Source of the DNA: a virus
DNA length: 22,315 bases
Strand: one strand, 5' to 3'
IMG/VR virus record: IMGVR_UViG_3300037537_000017
Coordinates: 1 to 22,315 of that record
The notes under the pieces: model-generated
What the model was told of the DNA's origin: nothing
The model's database searches: none
Seen by the model: the letters and a program-made list of their open reading frames with translations, nothing else
Shown here: piece after piece, positions 1-6,371 of the stretch
How positions within the stretch are numbered: the first letter of the stretch is position 1
Layout: each line of letters begins with the position of its first letter
Position numbers and translations under genes: made by a program

Positions 1-1
1 A

Positions 2-703
2 GCTACGTTATTTGCAGGTGCTGGCATGACGGCTACAAGTTCTGTATTAAATGTAATTGGTGGAGATGGTATTACAGCAAATGCTAATGATATAGAGGTA
101 ACTGCCGCCCAGACAACTATAACCTCATTACTGGCTACTAACATCAAGATTGGTGAAGACGCTCAGACCATCATTGACTTTGAGACTGCCAACGAAATTC
201 ACTTTGATGCAGATAACGCTCAAAGAGCCAACATTACTTCTGCTGGTCTTACGATGTCTGATGATACTGTCATTAACTTGGGCGAAGCAGGAAAGATTGA
301 CTTCGGAGATGAAGCCCCCGCCGATAATGCTGCAACAGGAATTGTGTTCTCGTTTATTGCTGGCGCAACTCTGGCAATTGGCGACGTTGTGTACATTCAC
401 ACTGATGGGGAAGTAGCAAAAGCAGATGCAGACGCTGTAACTTCTATGCCAGCAGTCGGTATATGCGTCGGCGCAGGTACAGATGGTAACGCAGTTGATG
501 TTTTAGTGCAGGGAATAATGCACGACACTTCTGCCTTTCCAACCTTTACGGTTGGGGCAGATGTTTTTGTAAGTACCACAGCAGGAGCGGTTACAGCAAC
601 AGCCCCTTCAGGTAGTGGTGACACGGTGCAGAAAATAGGCGTAGCCACCCATGCTGACATGATTTACTTCAATTTCAACACGACCGAGGTATTACTTGCC
701 TAA
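2..703 (+). CDS. Virion fibre/decoration-like protein, 5' end cut by window
   Basis: The frame is open from base 2, so the first ATG (base 26) is probably internal and the gene is partial at its 5' end. At least 234 residues are visible. The visible N-terminal half (from about residue 30 after that ATG) has repeating beta-type segments such as INLGEAGKIDFGDEAP and ANEIHFDADNAQRANIT, a pattern typical of trimeric fibre shafts in marine phages. The last ~125 residues form a different, Ala/Val/Gly-rich beta domain containing LAIGDVVYIHTDGEVA, a type often found at the end of phage fibre or decoration proteins. There is no enzyme motif. It overlaps the next gene by one base (TAATG), so the two are probably translated together. 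It is a virion structural protein by style; whether it sits on the head or the tail cannot be told. Its position ahead of the head-tail connector gene is unusual for a tail fibre. Confidence 0.6.
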   Translation, partial: ATLFAGAGMTATSSVLNVIGGDGITANANDIEVTAAQTTITSLLATNIKIGEDAQTIIDFETANEIHFDADNAQRANITSAGLTMSDDTVINLGEAGKIDFGDEAPADNAATGIVFSFIAGATLAIGDVVYIHTDGEVAKADADAVTSMPAVGICVGAGTDGNAVDVLVQGIMHDTSAFPTFTVGADVFVSTTAGAVTATAPSGSGDTVQKIGVATHADMIYFNFNTTEVLLA

Positions 704-1710
704 TGCCCGATATAGATAAAATAAATAATGTAGCCGTTACCGCCATATCTAAGCTAGAGTCCATTACTTTTGCTACTGGGCAGAAAGTTAATAATCAAAG
801 TGTCAGCCTTTTTACCGCTACCGCTGCTTCAGGTGGTGACTCAACAGCCACTGATGGGGACTATAAAGTTCACACGTTTACGTCATCAGGGAATCTTAAT
901 ATAACGACTGTTGGTACTGATGATATTCAATACCTTGTCGTTGCTGGCGGAGGTGCCGGTGGTGCTGGTGTTACATGGCAGGGAAGTGGTTCCGGTGGTG
1001 GTGGTGCTGGTGGTATGTTAACTTCATCTTCGTACACTGTTCTAGGTACGGGCAACCATGCAATTACTGTAGGAGCCGGGGGAGTTGGTGCCGAAGGAGG
1101 AACTGGGTCTGGTACTGGTGTAAGTACAGATGGTAACGACTCTGTTTGGAACTCAGGTAACACAGGGAGTGCAGGAGTTGTCACTGCTGATGGCGGTGGT
1201 CGCGGTGGTGGTGCTAATGGTTTCGGCGTAGCCAACGCTCCTGCTACTGGTGGTTCTGGTGGTGGAGGAGTCAGTGGCGGTAGTGGAGGAGCAGGGACAT
1301 CTGGTCAAGGTTCTGCTGGTGGTTCTGGTAATGCTGGAAACTATCACGGTAGTGGAGGAGGGGGAAAAGGTGGCGGCGGTACTAATGGTTCTTATTATGT
1401 AGGTGGTGCCGGTGGTAGCGGTGGTTCAGATGATACAACGGGGTCTGCGGTAACTTATGCTGGTGGCGGCGGCGGAGGTTCAACCTGCCGGTCTGGAATC
1501 ACAGATACCGCTGGCACCGGTGGTTCCGGTGGTGGTGGTGCTGGCGGCAGTTCAGACCCCCAGTCGGCTAACGTAGGAATAGCTGGTACTGATGCATTAG
1601 GTGGTGGAGGAGGTGGTGCTGGTAATACTTGTTCCGCAAGTACTATCTATAGTGTCTTCGGTGGTGACGGTGGAGATGGCATAGTGATAGTGAGGTACAA
1701 GTTCCAATAA
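703..1710 (+). CDS. Glycine-rich virion protein, likely fibre tip/adhesin
   Basis: This 335-residue protein has a short N-terminal stretch (residues 1-50, with INNVAVTAISKLESITFATG) of the kind found at the start of several marine phage virion proteins, perhaps an anchoring segment. Around residues 55-90 there is a beta-strand entry segment (YKVHTFTSSGNLNITT, then IQYLVVAGGGAGG). The rest, about residues 80-325, is dominated by Gly, Ser, Ala and Thr in runs such as GGSGGGGVSGGSGG, and it closes with GGDGIVIVRYKFQ. This start-and-finish pattern matches the glycine-rich domain family found in phage adhesins and fibres. From known adhesins, such Gly-rich runs can pack as polyglycine II helices that present variable loops for receptor binding. 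That role is inferred here. The gene starts at the ATG overlapping the previous stop and ends overlapping the next start (TAATG on both sides). Confidence 0.7.
   Translation: MPDIDKINNVAVTAISKLESITFATGQKVNNQSVSLFTATAASGGDSTATDGDYKVHTFTSSGNLNITTVGTDDIQYLVVAGGGAGGAGVTWQGSGSGGGGAGGMLTSSSYTVLGTGNHAITVGAGGVGAEGGTGSGTGVSTDGNDSVWNSGNTGSAGVVTADGGGRGGGANGFGVANAPATGGSGGGGVSGGSGGAGTSGQGSAGGSGNAGNYHGSGGGGKGGGGTNGSYYVGGAGGSGGSDDTTGSAVTYAGGGGGGSTCRSGITDTAGTGGSGGGGAGGSSDPQSANVGIAGTDALGGGGGGAGNTCSASTIYSVFGGDGGDGIVIVRYKFQ
948..1640 (+). repeat. Low-complexity GGT/GGA codon repeats in the glycine-rich gene
   Basis: The DNA coding for the Gly-rich part is full of short imperfect GGT, GGTGGT, GGTGCTGGTGGT and GGAGGA units, for example around 991-1016, 1246-1290 and 1519-1550. 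Such tracts can expand or contract by recombination or polymerase slippage, which would change loop length in the adhesin. On the minus strand the same bases give spurious proline-rich reading frames. Confidence 0.6.
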
Positions 1711-2105
1711 TGGCACACTTCGCACAGATAAATGACAGCAATATAGTCCAACAGGTAATCGTAGTTGCTGACTCCGATGCTCCCAACGAGGCAGCAGGGA
1801 TAGCGTTCTGCAAAAGTCTGCTTGGGTCAGGTACTAACTGGGTTCAGACCAGTAAAACTAGGAGTATAAGATACAGATACGCTGGTATTGGAATGAAGTA
1901 CGATTCGAGCAATGATGTTTTTTATTACCAGCAACCCTATCCATCATGGACTTTGAACACCTCAACATGGTCATGGAAATCACCCGTAGCTATGCCCAGC
2001 GATGCTGGCATAGACGACGTAGAAAATCCAACCCAAAGAGTTGAGTATACTTGGGACGAAGATACAACATCGTGGGTAAATAGAACAGTAGTGGATATTA
2101 GTTGA
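1710..2105 (+). CDS. Conserved marine-phage-type virion protein
   Basis: This 131-residue protein begins MAHFAQINDSNIVQQVIVV and contains GTNWVQTSKTRSIRYRYAGIGMKYDSS... followed by FYYQQPYPSWTLNTSTWSW. The combination of an MAHFA start, a central G-x-x-Y-D segment and a P-x-PSW-x-L segment is familiar from a family of short structural proteins in cyanophages and other marine phages, usually encoded beside fibre genes. No biochemical role is established that I can name. It has no signal peptide or membrane segment. The ATG overlaps the stop of the glycine-rich gene by one base, so it belongs to the same translational unit. Its stop codon TGA (2103-2105) lies inside the -35 box of the following promoter. 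Confidence 0.6.
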   Translation: MAHFAQINDSNIVQQVIVVADSDAPNEAAGIAFCKSLLGSGTNWVQTSKTRSIRYRYAGIGMKYDSSNDVFYYQQPYPSWTLNTSTWSWKSPVAMPSDAGIDDVENPTQRVEYTWDEDTTSWVNRTVVDIS

Positions 2106-2129
2106 CTTTACCAAGCATAAGAGTATAAT
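2102..2129 (+). promoter_or_regulatory. Sigma70-like promoter ahead of the connector genes
   Basis: TTGACT (2102-2107) is followed after 16 bases by a perfect TATAAT (2124-2129). It overlaps the end of the previous gene and lies in one of only two real intergenic gaps in the structural region. Transcription would start near 2136-2138 and read the gene at 2164 onward. The match is close to consensus, so host sigma70 could use it; the phage sigma-like factor at 15653 might also. It is a sequence match only. Confidence 0.6.
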
Positions 2130-2152
2130 AACATAGGTGAATATAGCTTTAC

Positions 2153-2158
2153 AGGAGG
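2153..2158 (+). promoter_or_regulatory. Ribosome binding site AGGAGG deciding start 2164
   Basis: AGGAGG lies 5 bases before ATG 2164. A longer in-frame GTG start at 2137 would place this site inside the coding region and has no site of its own, so 2164 is chosen. Confidence 0.8.
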
Positions 2159-2163
2159 ATAGA

Positions 2164-2379
2164 ATGGCAGAGATAGATATAACGCAGGATTTAGTTAGTG
2201 TAACCGACCAGCTACAAAAGTCGATAACGCAGTTACAGGAATTAGATGGACAGAGGGCGAATTTAGCACAGCAGATTCAAAATTTAAATGGGGTAGCCAT
2301 GTATTTGCGTGGTAAGGAAAATCCCGAAGATGGCCCGTTCCAAACAGGTGATGGGGATACCGACGACAAGGAGACTTAA
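2164..2379 (+). CDS. Small coiled-coil protein, unknown role
   Basis: This 71-residue protein starts at the ATG 5 bases after AGGAGG. Residues ~8-50 are rich in Leu, Gln and Glu with heptad-like spacing (TDQLQKSITQLQELDGQRAN...), which predicts a helical coiled coil. The tail is short and acidic (DGDTDDKET). It is the first gene after the promoter at 2102 and overlaps the connector gene by one base (TAATG; an AAGGAG at 2368-2373 lies in its 3' end). I do not recognise a family. Small helical proteins in this position can be scaffolding, chaperone or virion accessory proteins, but nothing here decides between those. Confidence 0.65.
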   Translation: MAEIDITQDLVSVTDQLQKSITQLQELDGQRANLAQQIQNLNGVAMYLRGKENPEDGPFQTGDGDTDDKET

Positions 2380-3500
2380 TGCCGACTACATCCGGAAAAG
2401 TACTAGATACCGTATATCATTATAACGGAAGTACTTATTCAGATATAACTTTAGAAATGCAGTCCCCTGCTGGAACTTCTAAAACAACTTTAGAAGATAG
2501 TAATGATTTTCTGTATTTAGGGGATGATGAAAAATTTAACATGGTATTGTTTGATTTAGATCAGGGAGGAACTATAGCTAATCCTAAATGGGAATATAGT
2601 AATGGTTCTAATTGGACAGAATTTTTTCCGGGGTATGCAGAACAACGATATAATGATTCTGGAGAACTTGCAGGACAAGACCCCTATGCTTTTGACGCAG
2701 ATGGTGGGGAGCTGATTCTAGAACATACTGTAAAGAATTGGGCAACATTAACTGTAAATAGTACAAATATATATTGGCTTAGGGTAAGTACTTCTTCTAC
2801 CACTACGGCTCCATCTATAAAAAGTATTAATATACGTCCCATTAATACATATTGTACTACAGCGGATGTATATGATTTATTGCAGTTAAAGAATGTATTA
2901 GATGGTACCGATTTTACAGCATCTACGGTTCCTAGTAAAGCTGTTGTTGAACGGTACATACAGGCAGCAGAATCTACTATAGATTATCGTAGTAGGAAAG
3001 CATGGCGTACTAATTATGTTATAGATGAATTCCAAGACTTTAATCTGAACGGATTCAAGTTAGATAAAGCTGATCCCTATAAAGTTATAAATTTATCTAT
3101 TTGGACAGGTAATAGTTGGGAAACTAAAGAGCCGGGGAGAGGTAATGATTACTTCTTGGTTCCGGATACTGGAATGGTACATTTTGCTCGATTCTTTATA
3201 CTCCCAGCCAGATTCCAGACGTATACTGCTCCATTATGGAGATGGGGAGCGGGTGAGTTCATAATGCCCATCAAAATTAGTTATCTTGCTGGTAGGTCTA
3301 TACAAGGGGATAATAGAGAAGGTGCCTTTGTGCATGAGATAACTAAGAAAATGGCAGCATCAGATGTATTACGAAACTCTGATTTTGGTTTCACCACGGT
3401 TAGTGGGAGTGATAGAGTTCCTATGGGACAGAAATTACAAATGTGGGATGTGGAAGTGAATAATGCATTAGACGCGCTTAGAGGCTTCGAAACATTTTAG
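2379..3500 (+). CDS. Head-tail connector/adaptor protein with extra N-terminal beta domain
   Basis: This 373-residue protein has two parts. Residues ~1-150 form a beta-rich domain (KWEYSNGSNWTEFFPGYAE, then IYWLRVSTSSTTTAPSI) that looks like a beta-sandwich of the type found in phage decoration or structural proteins. From ~residue 155 a mainly helical connector-like part follows: TTADVYDLLQL, then PSKAVVERYIQAAESTIDYR with an RKAWR motif, as in gp6-type head completion proteins, where the helices form a ring under the portal. The C-terminal helices (~residues 315-373) contain HEITKKMAASDVL. The usual connector has only ~100-200 residues, so the N-terminal domain is an addition. Its place just before a tail-terminator-like gene fits the usual connector-terminator-tube order. 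AAGGAG lies 5 bases before the ATG. Confidence 0.65.
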   Translation: MPTTSGKVLDTVYHYNGSTYSDITLEMQSPAGTSKTTLEDSNDFLYLGDDEKFNMVLFDLDQGGTIANPKWEYSNGSNWTEFFPGYAEQRYNDSGELAGQDPYAFDADGGELILEHTVKNWATLTVNSTNIYWLRVSTSSTTTAPSIKSINIRPINTYCTTADVYDLLQLKNVLDGTDFTASTVPSKAVVERYIQAAESTIDYRSRKAWRTNYVIDEFQDFNLNGFKLDKADPYKVINLSIWTGNSWETKEPGRGNDYFLVPDTGMVHFARFFILPARFQTYTAPLWRWGAGEFIMPIKISYLAGRSIQGDNREGAFVHEITKKMAASDVLRNSDFGFTTVSGSDRVPMGQKLQMWDVEVNNALDALRGFETF

Positions 3501-3509
3501 GAGTAGTAT

Positions 3510-3953
3510 ATGGCTGATTTACCAGTACCCGTTTCTCTCCTAAAAACTGAGGTAAGCGGACAATGGAATGCTAGTAATGTTGCGGCACCTACATTTATAG
3601 AGGTAAATGTAAGTGCTCAATCATTACGATATGACTTGAATGTAAAAGATGCTCTTTTATTTAGAGCAGGAACTCCAAGTATCACAGAAGAACCGCTAGG
3701 CAATAGATGGGAATTTGTTAATAGAGTATATAATGTTGAATTAGAATTGAGTACTCAGATTAGTCGTCAACGGTTGTATAATATGGTACAGGAGGTTCGT
3801 AGAATTTGTTATGCACGGAGACACAGTATGACGAATTTTCAGCGGATTCAGTTTGAAGGATTTAATGAGTTAACTCAAGAACAAGCAAATATTTGGGTTG
3901 GAACAGTTTCCATTCAACTCGTAAACAATGCAGCACAGGCAAGCACATCTTAA
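3510..3953 (+). CDS. Probable tail terminator/tail completion protein
   Basis: This 147-residue protein lies between the connector and tail tube genes, the normal place for a tail terminator. Residues ~60-140 read like the alpha/beta terminator fold: RWEFVNRVYNVELELSTQIS, then SRQRLYNMVQEVRRICYARR, then an F-x-R-I-Q-F-E-G strand and ANIWVGTVSIQLV. The pattern of a strand, a helix with conserved Arg, and a final amphipathic strand fits proteins that cap the tail tube and join it to the head. No cysteine cluster or enzyme motif is present. The TAG stop of the connector gene is part of the TAGGAG ribosome binding site, six bases before ATG. The call rests on gene order as much as on sequence; another neck protein is the alternative. 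Confidence 0.55.
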   Translation: MADLPVPVSLLKTEVSGQWNASNVAAPTFIEVNVSAQSLRYDLNVKDALLFRAGTPSITEEPLGNRWEFVNRVYNVELELSTQISRQRLYNMVQEVRRICYARRHSMTNFQRIQFEGFNELTQEQANIWVGTVSIQLVNNAAQASTS

Positions 3954-3976
3954 ATTTAGGATAAACTGAGTATAAT
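3949..3976 (+). promoter_or_regulatory. Promoter ahead of the tail tube gene
   Basis: A perfect TATAAT (3971-3976) lies in the second clear intergenic gap, 35 bases before the tube start codon. The hexamer at the matching -35 position is poor (CTTAAA at 3949-3954, 16-base spacing). Both gap promoters share GAGTATAATA preceded by ATAA, so they may form one class with the site at 2102-2129. A dedicated promoter fits the high demand for tube protein. A further TATAAT-like repeat (TATAATATAATAA) follows directly. Confidence 0.45.
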
Positions 3977-4011
3977 ATAATAACCCGTGGGAAATTTTAA
4001 GGAGTGAGTAA

Positions 4012-5784
4012 ATGGCAATTTTTCGTTCAGACCAAGCTGTAGTAACTTTTTGTGGCGAAGCTGCATTAGGGGGGTACTCTGAAGGGGCAACAACTTGCCC
4101 AACTGCATCAGGTGCTGGAGTCCTAGCAGCGGCGGCTAATGCTGGGGATACAAGTTTTTCTAGCGGTACGGCCTTTACAGTAGGTCAATATGTAGCTATA
4201 GGAACTGTAGGCTCAGGAGCAACTCTAGAGGAAGTAGAAGTTAGGCGAGTGGTTGGGGTATTAGAGGCAGGAACGAACGATACATATTACATAGATGCTC
4301 CCCTTGGTTCCTATCATGCAAGTGCACAAACGGTAAAAACTGTTACGGCAGTTAGCGACAATGATCTCGATAAACATATCACTTACATACCCGGAGTGTA
4401 TGACACAGTAACAGTTCCAGATTTTACCCCTACCATTGAGCCTAGATACTTTCTAGGAACAGCGGCTAAACGGAATTTTACAGCCGCATACAAAGGTACT
4501 CAAGCTTATAGTGGGTCTGTGCCCAGCTTCATTCTGTTAAATGGGTGGCCTCTACGGTTCCCTATAGGTCGGATAAATACTACTATAAGTGGTGCTACAA
4601 CTACACCTTCTTCCCTATCCACAGCAGCTAAAAAAGGAGATTATATGCTAGCCCTTAACACTGGAACATCTAATGGTATAGAGCAACATGACTATATACA
4701 GATTGGTACAGGAGCTACAGCAGAGGTTTCGCGGGTAATAACTGCTGTAGCTGGGCATAAAGTAAAACTAAGTGGGCCTTTGAAATATGACCATCTAGTG
4801 TCTGGTTCTACTGTAATACCGATGACTGGTTCTAGTGGAGCGGTTAACTACTTCACTCATACTATTCATGAAGAAAACGTACTAGATAGTATTTCTATGA
4901 ATGTACATATGAGAGATAGTGCTGAAACTGCTACTAAAGATTTTGATAGAAGATTTTATGGCGGTAAAATAGGGGCCGCTACTCTTTCAGCCGAAGAAGG
5001 TGGGTTACTAGTTATGGGGTGGGATACTATACCATTCATGGGGGGAATCCATAATCAGAAACTGAATACTAATTTCTCTGATACTGAGGCTTTGCCGTTC
5101 CATTCGTATTTCCAAGCAATTGAATCTGACAATGTAGGTTCTCCAACGGGAACTGACTCCGCACTGGCATACCCACTACAAGACCCATTCTACTTCTCGC
5201 AAGGTACCGTCTCGCTTTTCGGACAAACCTTTGCTCGTGTAAGAAACTTTGCTATCAGTATAAATAACAATGTTGAGCCTAGATATTATATTGAACGTCG
5301 AGGAGACAGTAGGCAAAGAGGCCCTAATGACTTAGTGGAAATGCGTAGAGAATACACTATGACTGCTACTATCGCTTTACCAGATTCAGAACAGTCGGTA
5401 AATCTCTGGGGCGTTTCGGACTCGACAGTACCTTCCTTGTTCAAAGAATTGATGTTAGAGGGAGATTATGGACTAGCCAATGGTACTGGTTCAGGCATGA
5501 AAGGTTTTGCTATACAACTAACATTTAATAAGGGTGCTATAATGACAGGTGTTGACGGAACTGCAATTACAGGTGTTGACCATAAAATCACTATAGATAT
5601 CCCAACGGATGACGTTGTTGCTGGTATGGATGTAGCCGCAGCCACGGGACTAAATAATCAAGGAGCTTTTCTAACAGAGGCTCCGCATCCAATTGACGGA
5701 TCAAACCCATTGGAAGTATCGGCTTCATTCTTGTTTAGAAATATGGGAATAACGATTGTAGATAATCAAGGACTTTATCCCTAG
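4012..5784 (+). CDS. Major tail (tube) protein with duplicated beta domain
   Basis: This 590-residue protein is the most likely major tail protein, by position (after the terminator, directly before the tail assembly chaperone) and by sequence. Tube-like segments are FILLNGWPLRFPIG (~residues 174-187) and the late strands VEPRYYIERRGD and RREYTMTATIAL (~420-465). Two copies of one beta module are inserted, at ~36-112 and ~192-271: each has an A-G-D or K-G-D turn, a Y-(V/I)-x-I-G strand, an acidic/Arg strand and an APL- or GPL-type turn before an H-x-(S/V)-(A/S) element. A typical tube protein has 150-400 residues, so this is long. It has its own promoter at 3949-3976 and an AAGGAG 7 bases before ATG. 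A contractile sheath is a possible alternative, but no separate tube gene follows. Confidence 0.65.
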   Translation: MAIFRSDQAVVTFCGEAALGGYSEGATTCPTASGAGVLAAAANAGDTSFSSGTAFTVGQYVAIGTVGSGATLEEVEVRRVVGVLEAGTNDTYYIDAPLGSYHASAQTVKTVTAVSDNDLDKHITYIPGVYDTVTVPDFTPTIEPRYFLGTAAKRNFTAAYKGTQAYSGSVPSFILLNGWPLRFPIGRINTTISGATTTPSSLSTAAKKGDYMLALNTGTSNGIEQHDYIQIGTGATAEVSRVITAVAGHKVKLSGPLKYDHLVSGSTVIPMTGSSGAVNYFTHTIHEENVLDSISMNVHMRDSAETATKDFDRRFYGGKIGAATLSAEEGGLLVMGWDTIPFMGGIHNQKLNTNFSDTEALPFHSYFQAIESDNVGSPTGTDSALAYPLQDPFYFSQGTVSLFGQTFARVRNFAISINNNVEPRYYIERRGDSRQRGPNDLVEMRREYTMTATIALPDSEQSVNLWGVSDSTVPSLFKELMLEGDYGLANGTGSGMKGFAIQLTFNKGAIMTGVDGTAITGVDHKITIDIPTDDVVAGMDVAAATGLNNQGAFLTEAPHPIDGSNPLEVSASFLFRNMGITIVDNQGLYP

Positions 5785-5793
5785 GAGGAAAAA

Positions 5794-6180
5794 ATGACAA
5801 CAGCAAAAGGAAAGACTAGCCCAGCTAAGAAAGAGTTTGACGTAAAACAGTATATGGTGACGAATGTAATTGAAACAAAAACTATAACTATAGATGGTGC
5901 ATCGTTCGAAGTTAGAATTAAACCTTTATCATGGAGTAGAAAGAATCAGCTTGTAGCCCAATCAATGAAATTTGGTGGGGAAAAAGGGGGGATGTCCTTC
6001 GATGCTGATGGTTACGTTAAAGAATCTTTAAAAGCTATTATTGTTGATGCCCCATGGGGTAAAACAACTGATACATTCCTGATAAGTATTAATGAGAGGC
6101 TTGGTAGAGTCTTAGAAACCTTAGTCCCGAGGGCCTTTGAGGACACCGATGAAGAGGACGATGAACTAAAAAAAGAATAG
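5794..6180 (+). CDS. Tail assembly chaperone, short form (gpG-like)
   Basis: This 128-residue protein lies between the tail tube and tape measure genes, the standard place of lambda gpG-type chaperones that coat the tape measure protein and recruit tube subunits. Its start has AGGAGG 5 bases upstream, fused to the previous TAG stop. A basic N-terminus (~1-15) leads into a compact domain: TKTITIDGASFEVRIKPLSW, helix SRKNQLVAQSMKF, then LKAIIVDAPWG and a helix ending LETLVPRAF. This 'strand, loop, W-x-x-K, helix' layout is usual for this class. The C-terminus is very acidic (DTDEEDDE) and ends in the slippery codons CTA AAA AAA, just before the stop. Most ribosomes should make this short form; a minority should shift by -1 into the frame at 6174-6371 to make a 192-residue fusion. 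Confidence 0.75.
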   Translation: MTTAKGKTSPAKKEFDVKQYMVTNVIETKTITIDGASFEVRIKPLSWSRKNQLVAQSMKFGGEKGGMSFDADGYVKESLKAIIVDAPWGKTTDTFLISINERLGRVLETLVPRAFEDTDEEDDELKKE

Positions 6181-6197
6181 CCCTCTATCTGAGAGGG
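6168..6197 (+). promoter_or_regulatory. Programmed -1 ribosomal frameshift site
   Basis: The heptamer A_AAA_AAA (6168-6174) sits in the correct phase (zero-frame codons CTA AAA AAA GAA TAG). A 6-base spacer (6175-6180, which includes the zero-frame stop) is followed by a hairpin with a 6-bp stem, CCCTCT (6181-6186) with AGAGGG (6192-6197), and a 5-base loop. The loop bases TCTG (6188-6191) could also pair with CAGA (6215-6218), giving a possible small pseudoknot. The -1 frame is closed by TGA at 6162-6164, so it opens just before the heptamer. All parts match known -1 frameshift signals. Frameshifting itself is inferred. Confidence 0.8.
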
Positions 6198-6371
6198 GGC
6201 GATATGGTGACCCCCAGAGAAAGTTTAGTGTTTACCCACTATATGGTGAAGTATAATTTAATGAAATTAGGCTTTAGTTGGGCAGAAATAGATGATCTAC
6301 AACCGAGGGAGGTTGCTATGATGATGGAATTATATGGAGCAATAGTTACGAAGGAGCGAGGATTTGGCTAG
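6174..6371 (+). CDS. Tail assembly chaperone, -1 frame extension (gpT-like part of G-T fusion)
   Basis: After a -1 slip at 6168-6174, translation continues for 65 codons to TAG 6369-6371. This gives a fusion of 127 + 65 = 192 residues. The added part contains MVTPRESLVFTHYMVKYNLM and then KLGFSWAEIDDLQPREVAMM, which looks like the helical second domain of tail chaperones (a W-x-E-I-D segment followed by P-x-E-V helix). It fills what would otherwise be a 183-base gap between genes, and it runs 8 bases into the tape measure gene. An internal ATG at 6204 is preceded by a G-rich GAGGGGG stretch, so separate translation of a 55-residue protein cannot be excluded, though the frameshift signals make the fusion the better model. 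Confidence 0.75.
   Translation, partial: RIALYLRGGDMVTPRESLVFTHYMVKYNLMKLGFSWAEIDDLQPREVAMMMELYGAIVTKERGFG
6351..6356 (+). promoter_or_regulatory. Ribosome binding site for the TTG start of the tape measure gene
   Basis: AAGGAG lies 7 bases before TTG 6364. The next in-frame ATG would remove about 50 residues, including the linker, and no comparable site precedes it, so the TTG is the likely start. Confidence 0.7.

Noticed and set aside
927-1235. Minus-strand proline-rich open frame
   Set aside because: It is the mirror of GGT/GGA codons in the glycine-rich gene, has no ribosome binding site, and opposes every other gene.
4012-5784. Contractile sheath protein (which would make this a myovirus)
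   Set aside because: The gene is long enough, but a sheath gene is normally followed by a separate tube gene, and here the tail chaperone follows directly. No baseplate wedge genes are seen.
6181-6197. GC-rich hairpin right after a stop codon, read as a transcription terminator
   Set aside because: No T-run follows, and the genes on both sides need to be co-expressed. Its 6-base distance from a slippery heptamer fits a frameshift stimulator better.
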